DNA of 6,866 bases from Chitinophagaceae bacterium (lineage in GTDB: Bacteria > Bacteroidota > Bacteroidia > Chitinophagales > Chitinophagaceae), in NCBI GenBank assembly GCA_023251285.1, contig JAHEZB010000008.1:1-6866 (forward strand), read 5' to 3'. The notes beneath the pieces are model-generated. The model did no database searches, was not told the DNA's origin, and worked only from the letters and a program-made list of their open reading frames with translations. How positions within the stretch are numbered: position 1 is the first letter of the stretch; every line of letters starts with the position of its first letter. The position numbers and the translations under genes are program-made. Below, piece by piece: positions 5,908-6,866 of the stretch.

Positions 5908-6161
5908 AGAAGTTGATTGATGTTCAACAAACATTAATCGCCAATCCTTTGAAAAATATCGCCCGAACAATCGGGATCCTTTAATCCGGGAAAACCAATA
6001 AAATCTGATATCAGTCAACTTCTTTGTTTTAAATTTAATGCTTTTGAAAATATAAATCCCATGAAAACCAAGCCATTTAAACGGCTTTAAAAGTTTAACC
6101 CTGAAAACTAACTAGCAGGATTAAATTACTGAACTTCCGCCGCCGGCGGAAGTTTTTTTTT
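5908..6161 (+). ncRNA. Structured small RNA, divergent copy C
   Basis: The closing arms (5908-5923 and 6008-6023) are identical to those of A and B, base for base, although the enclosed part has lost 9 nt and gained several substitutions. The CCCGA-ACAA-TCGGG hairpin (5962-5975) is kept. The eight-T run after the 3' arm is broken (TTTGTTTT), so a short form is less likely. The tail after about 6030 is unrelated in sequence to A and B but has comparable parts: a hairpin AAGCC / GGCTT (6070-6074 with 6083-6087), a CCTG / CAGG hairpin (6100-6103 with 6116-6119) and a strong terminator. Predicted transcript about 254 nt. It could be the ancestral copy or one fused to a foreign 3' end; the sequence does not decide. 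Confidence 0.7.
6132..6161 (+). terminator. Strong GC-rich intrinsic terminator of unit C
   Basis: AACTTCCGCC (6132-6141) pairs perfectly with GGCGGAAGTT (6145-6154) around a 3-nt loop; nine T follow (6153-6161, the first two within the stem). It closes the array and separates it from the next gene. It is unrelated in sequence to the terminators of units A and B. Confidence 0.93.
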
Positions 6162-6258
6162 GTGAGATGAAACTTCTATTATTTTTTTTCTTTTCATAAC
6201 TGTTGATGTGTTTAACTTTACAGAGCAATCCCGATTTTCAAACTATAAAAATTATTTT

Positions 6259-6621
6259 ATGATTGAAAGAATTCCAGGGCTTCCATCAAAAGTAGCGGCA
6301 TTCAATGCAACTGAAAAAGTTACTGCCGATGATTATACAACGACTATTAATCCCATCGTAAAAAGAATTGAAAAGGAATTCGGAAAAATAAATTATCTCC
6401 TTGTTATCAACACTTCCCTGAAAAACTACAGTTTGGGCGCCTGGATCAAAGATGCGCTTTTGGGATTTAAATATTTTGCAAAATGGAACAAGTTGGGAAT
6501 TGTATCAAACAAGAAAAGCATCAAAGAATTTACAGACTTTTTTGGAAGATTTTTACCATCTGTTACCAAAGGTTTTATTATGGAAGACGAAGAAATTGCA
6601 AAGCGATGGATATCAGAATAA
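6259..6621 (+). CDS. SpoIIAA-like (STAS/SEC14-type) protein
   Basis: A 120-residue soluble protein resembling the SpoIIAA-like family (STAS/SEC14 fold). Family members typically open with MIE-x-I-x-GLP followed by an 'AF-A-G-VT-DY' stretch; here MIERIPGLPSKVAAFNATEKVTADDY fits that pattern over residues 1-25. A beta-strand-like segment (KINYLLVINTS, about 48-58), an amphipathic helix and a second hydrophobic strand (KLGIVSNK) follow, and the C-terminus (EEIAKRWISE) is the usual amphipathic helix. Biochemical roles in the family are poorly defined. The frame is open from a GTG at 6208, but the ATG at 6259 aligns with the family's N-terminus and is chosen. No partner gene or anti-sigma factor is adjacent. 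It begins 97 bp after the array's last terminator and is probably transcribed separately; no clear promoter was found. Confidence 0.8.
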   Translation: MIERIPGLPSKVAAFNATEKVTADDYTTTINPIVKRIEKEFGKINYLLVINTSLKNYSLGAWIKDALLGFKYFAKWNKLGIVSNKKSIKEFTDFFGRFLPSVTKGFIMEDEEIAKRWISE

Positions 6622-6676
6622 GTGCCGTTAAAACTTATGCCTTTTGAAAAGATAATTACCATTTCTTACTTTTTAA

Positions 6677-6858
6677 TCAGTAACTATACAAAGACAGCAA
6701 ACGGTTTCCAAAATCATCAGCAAAAGAATCAGCTACTTTATCTCTTTCACCTCAGCTTTTCTATTCAAAGAAAAGCCTCAAGACTTTCATATGATTCCGG
6801 CACCTCACCCAATGCAGGCAGCCGAAAAGAATAAAATAAACAGTGGAAATTTTTTCAT
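6677..6858 (-). pseudogene. Possible decayed small exported-protein gene
   Basis: On the minus strand an ATG (6858) opens MKKFPLFILFFSAACIG, a good signal-peptide-like start with a lipobox-like AAC, but a TGA follows at 6807-6805. Shifting frame once gives a further 14 plausible codons (GEVPESYES... up to a TGA at 6767-6765), and a third frame (6748-6677) reads ERDKVADSFADDFGNRLL and ends shortly after. This could be a small lipoprotein gene broken by frameshifts, or chance. A palindrome inside the stretch (6755-6776) weakens the coding reading. I see no family match. Confidence 0.25.
6755..6776. repeat. Small palindrome in the 3' non-coding region
   Basis: GCTTTTCT (6755-6762) and AGAAAAGC (6769-6776) form a perfect 8-bp inverted repeat around a 6-nt loop, flanked on both sides by CTCA-like sequence. 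It resembles the dispersed intergenic palindromes of Bacteroidota genomes. No T-run follows, so it is not a standard terminator. Apart from this and the possible remnant, nothing convincing lies in 6622-6866. Confidence 0.5.
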
Positions 6859-6866
6859 TAATTTTT

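Larger units (their letters stand above)
4928..6030 (+). repeat. Tandem array of three ~450-bp non-coding transcription units
   Basis: Three direct repeats, starting at 4928 (unit A, 453 bp), 5381 (unit B, 451 bp) and 5832 (unit C, about 200 bp of recognisable similarity, then a different tail). Each starts with AAACnGTAA and continues through a promoter, a paired RNA domain and, in A and B, a near-identical tail and terminator. The spacer before units B and C (5341-5378 and 5791-5829) is also almost identical, whereas sequence before unit A is only loosely similar. Promoter boxes and pairing arms are conserved while the promoter spacer has diverged, so the units are old enough to have drifted and the conserved parts appear to be under selection. 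No convincing protein gene is present anywhere in 4847-6258. The order suggests successive unequal duplication, with A and B the closest pair. Confidence 0.9.

Noticed and set aside
4928..6030. CRISPR array or insertion sequence
   Set aside because: Repeats are about 450 bp with no short regular spacers, no Cas genes, no transposase, no terminal inverted repeats and no target duplication.
6208..6258. GTG start for the SpoIIAA-like protein at 6208
   Set aside because: It adds 17 residues not expected in the family; the ATG at 6259 aligns with the usual MIE start.
6622..6834. 70-codon plus-strand ORF starting with GTG immediately after the SpoIIAA-like gene
   Set aside because: No family resemblance, low-complexity composition, a palindrome within it, and a start at the stop of the preceding gene with no ribosome-binding signal.

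Overview
The window looks like chromosomal DNA of a low-GC member of the Bacteroidota, most likely a Chitinophagaceae-type organism. The grounds are the gene families present, the near absence of Shine-Dalgarno sites, and several promoters of the Bacteroidota type (TTG, 19-20 nt, TAnnTTTG). The family-level placement is inference.

Left part (1-4846) is ordinary core and housekeeping content. A dihydrolipoyl dehydrogenase gene (lpdA, minus strand) ends in a strong hairpin terminator. Divergent from it is an NlpC/P60 lipoprotein, probably a cell-wall peptidase. This converges on a small exported protein of unknown function. Next, on the plus strand, come a four-helix membrane protein resembling the small 'cytochrome B' proteins of Bacteroidota, then the nucleotidase gene surE, which overlaps by 4 bp a 97-residue membrane protein. 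No lpxB follows, although it is often close to surE in this phylum.

Right part (4847-6258) has no convincing protein gene over 1.4 kb and is the remarkable portion. It holds a tandem array of about 450-bp units, two complete and one with a divergent tail. Each unit carries its own Bacteroidota promoter (TTG, 19-20 nt, TATCTTTG). The predicted transcript begins with a 16-nt arm that pairs perfectly (two G-U wobbles) with a second arm about 110 nt downstream. In copies A and B this second arm is followed by C and eight T. A 3' tail then ends in an intrinsic terminator. Both arms, the -7 box and a 16-nt block ending in the -33 TTG are identical in all three copies, while the sequence between the promoter boxes and part of the interior have diverged. 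The best reading is three paralogous, independently transcribed structured small RNAs. A 6S-like identity (for example the Rfam 6S-Flavo family) is a hypothesis suggested only by the architecture; I cannot confirm a known family.

The right end (6259-6866) carries a SpoIIAA-like (STAS/SEC14) protein, followed by a non-coding stretch with a small palindrome and, on the minus strand, a signal-peptide-like start that soon hits a stop and may be a gene remnant.
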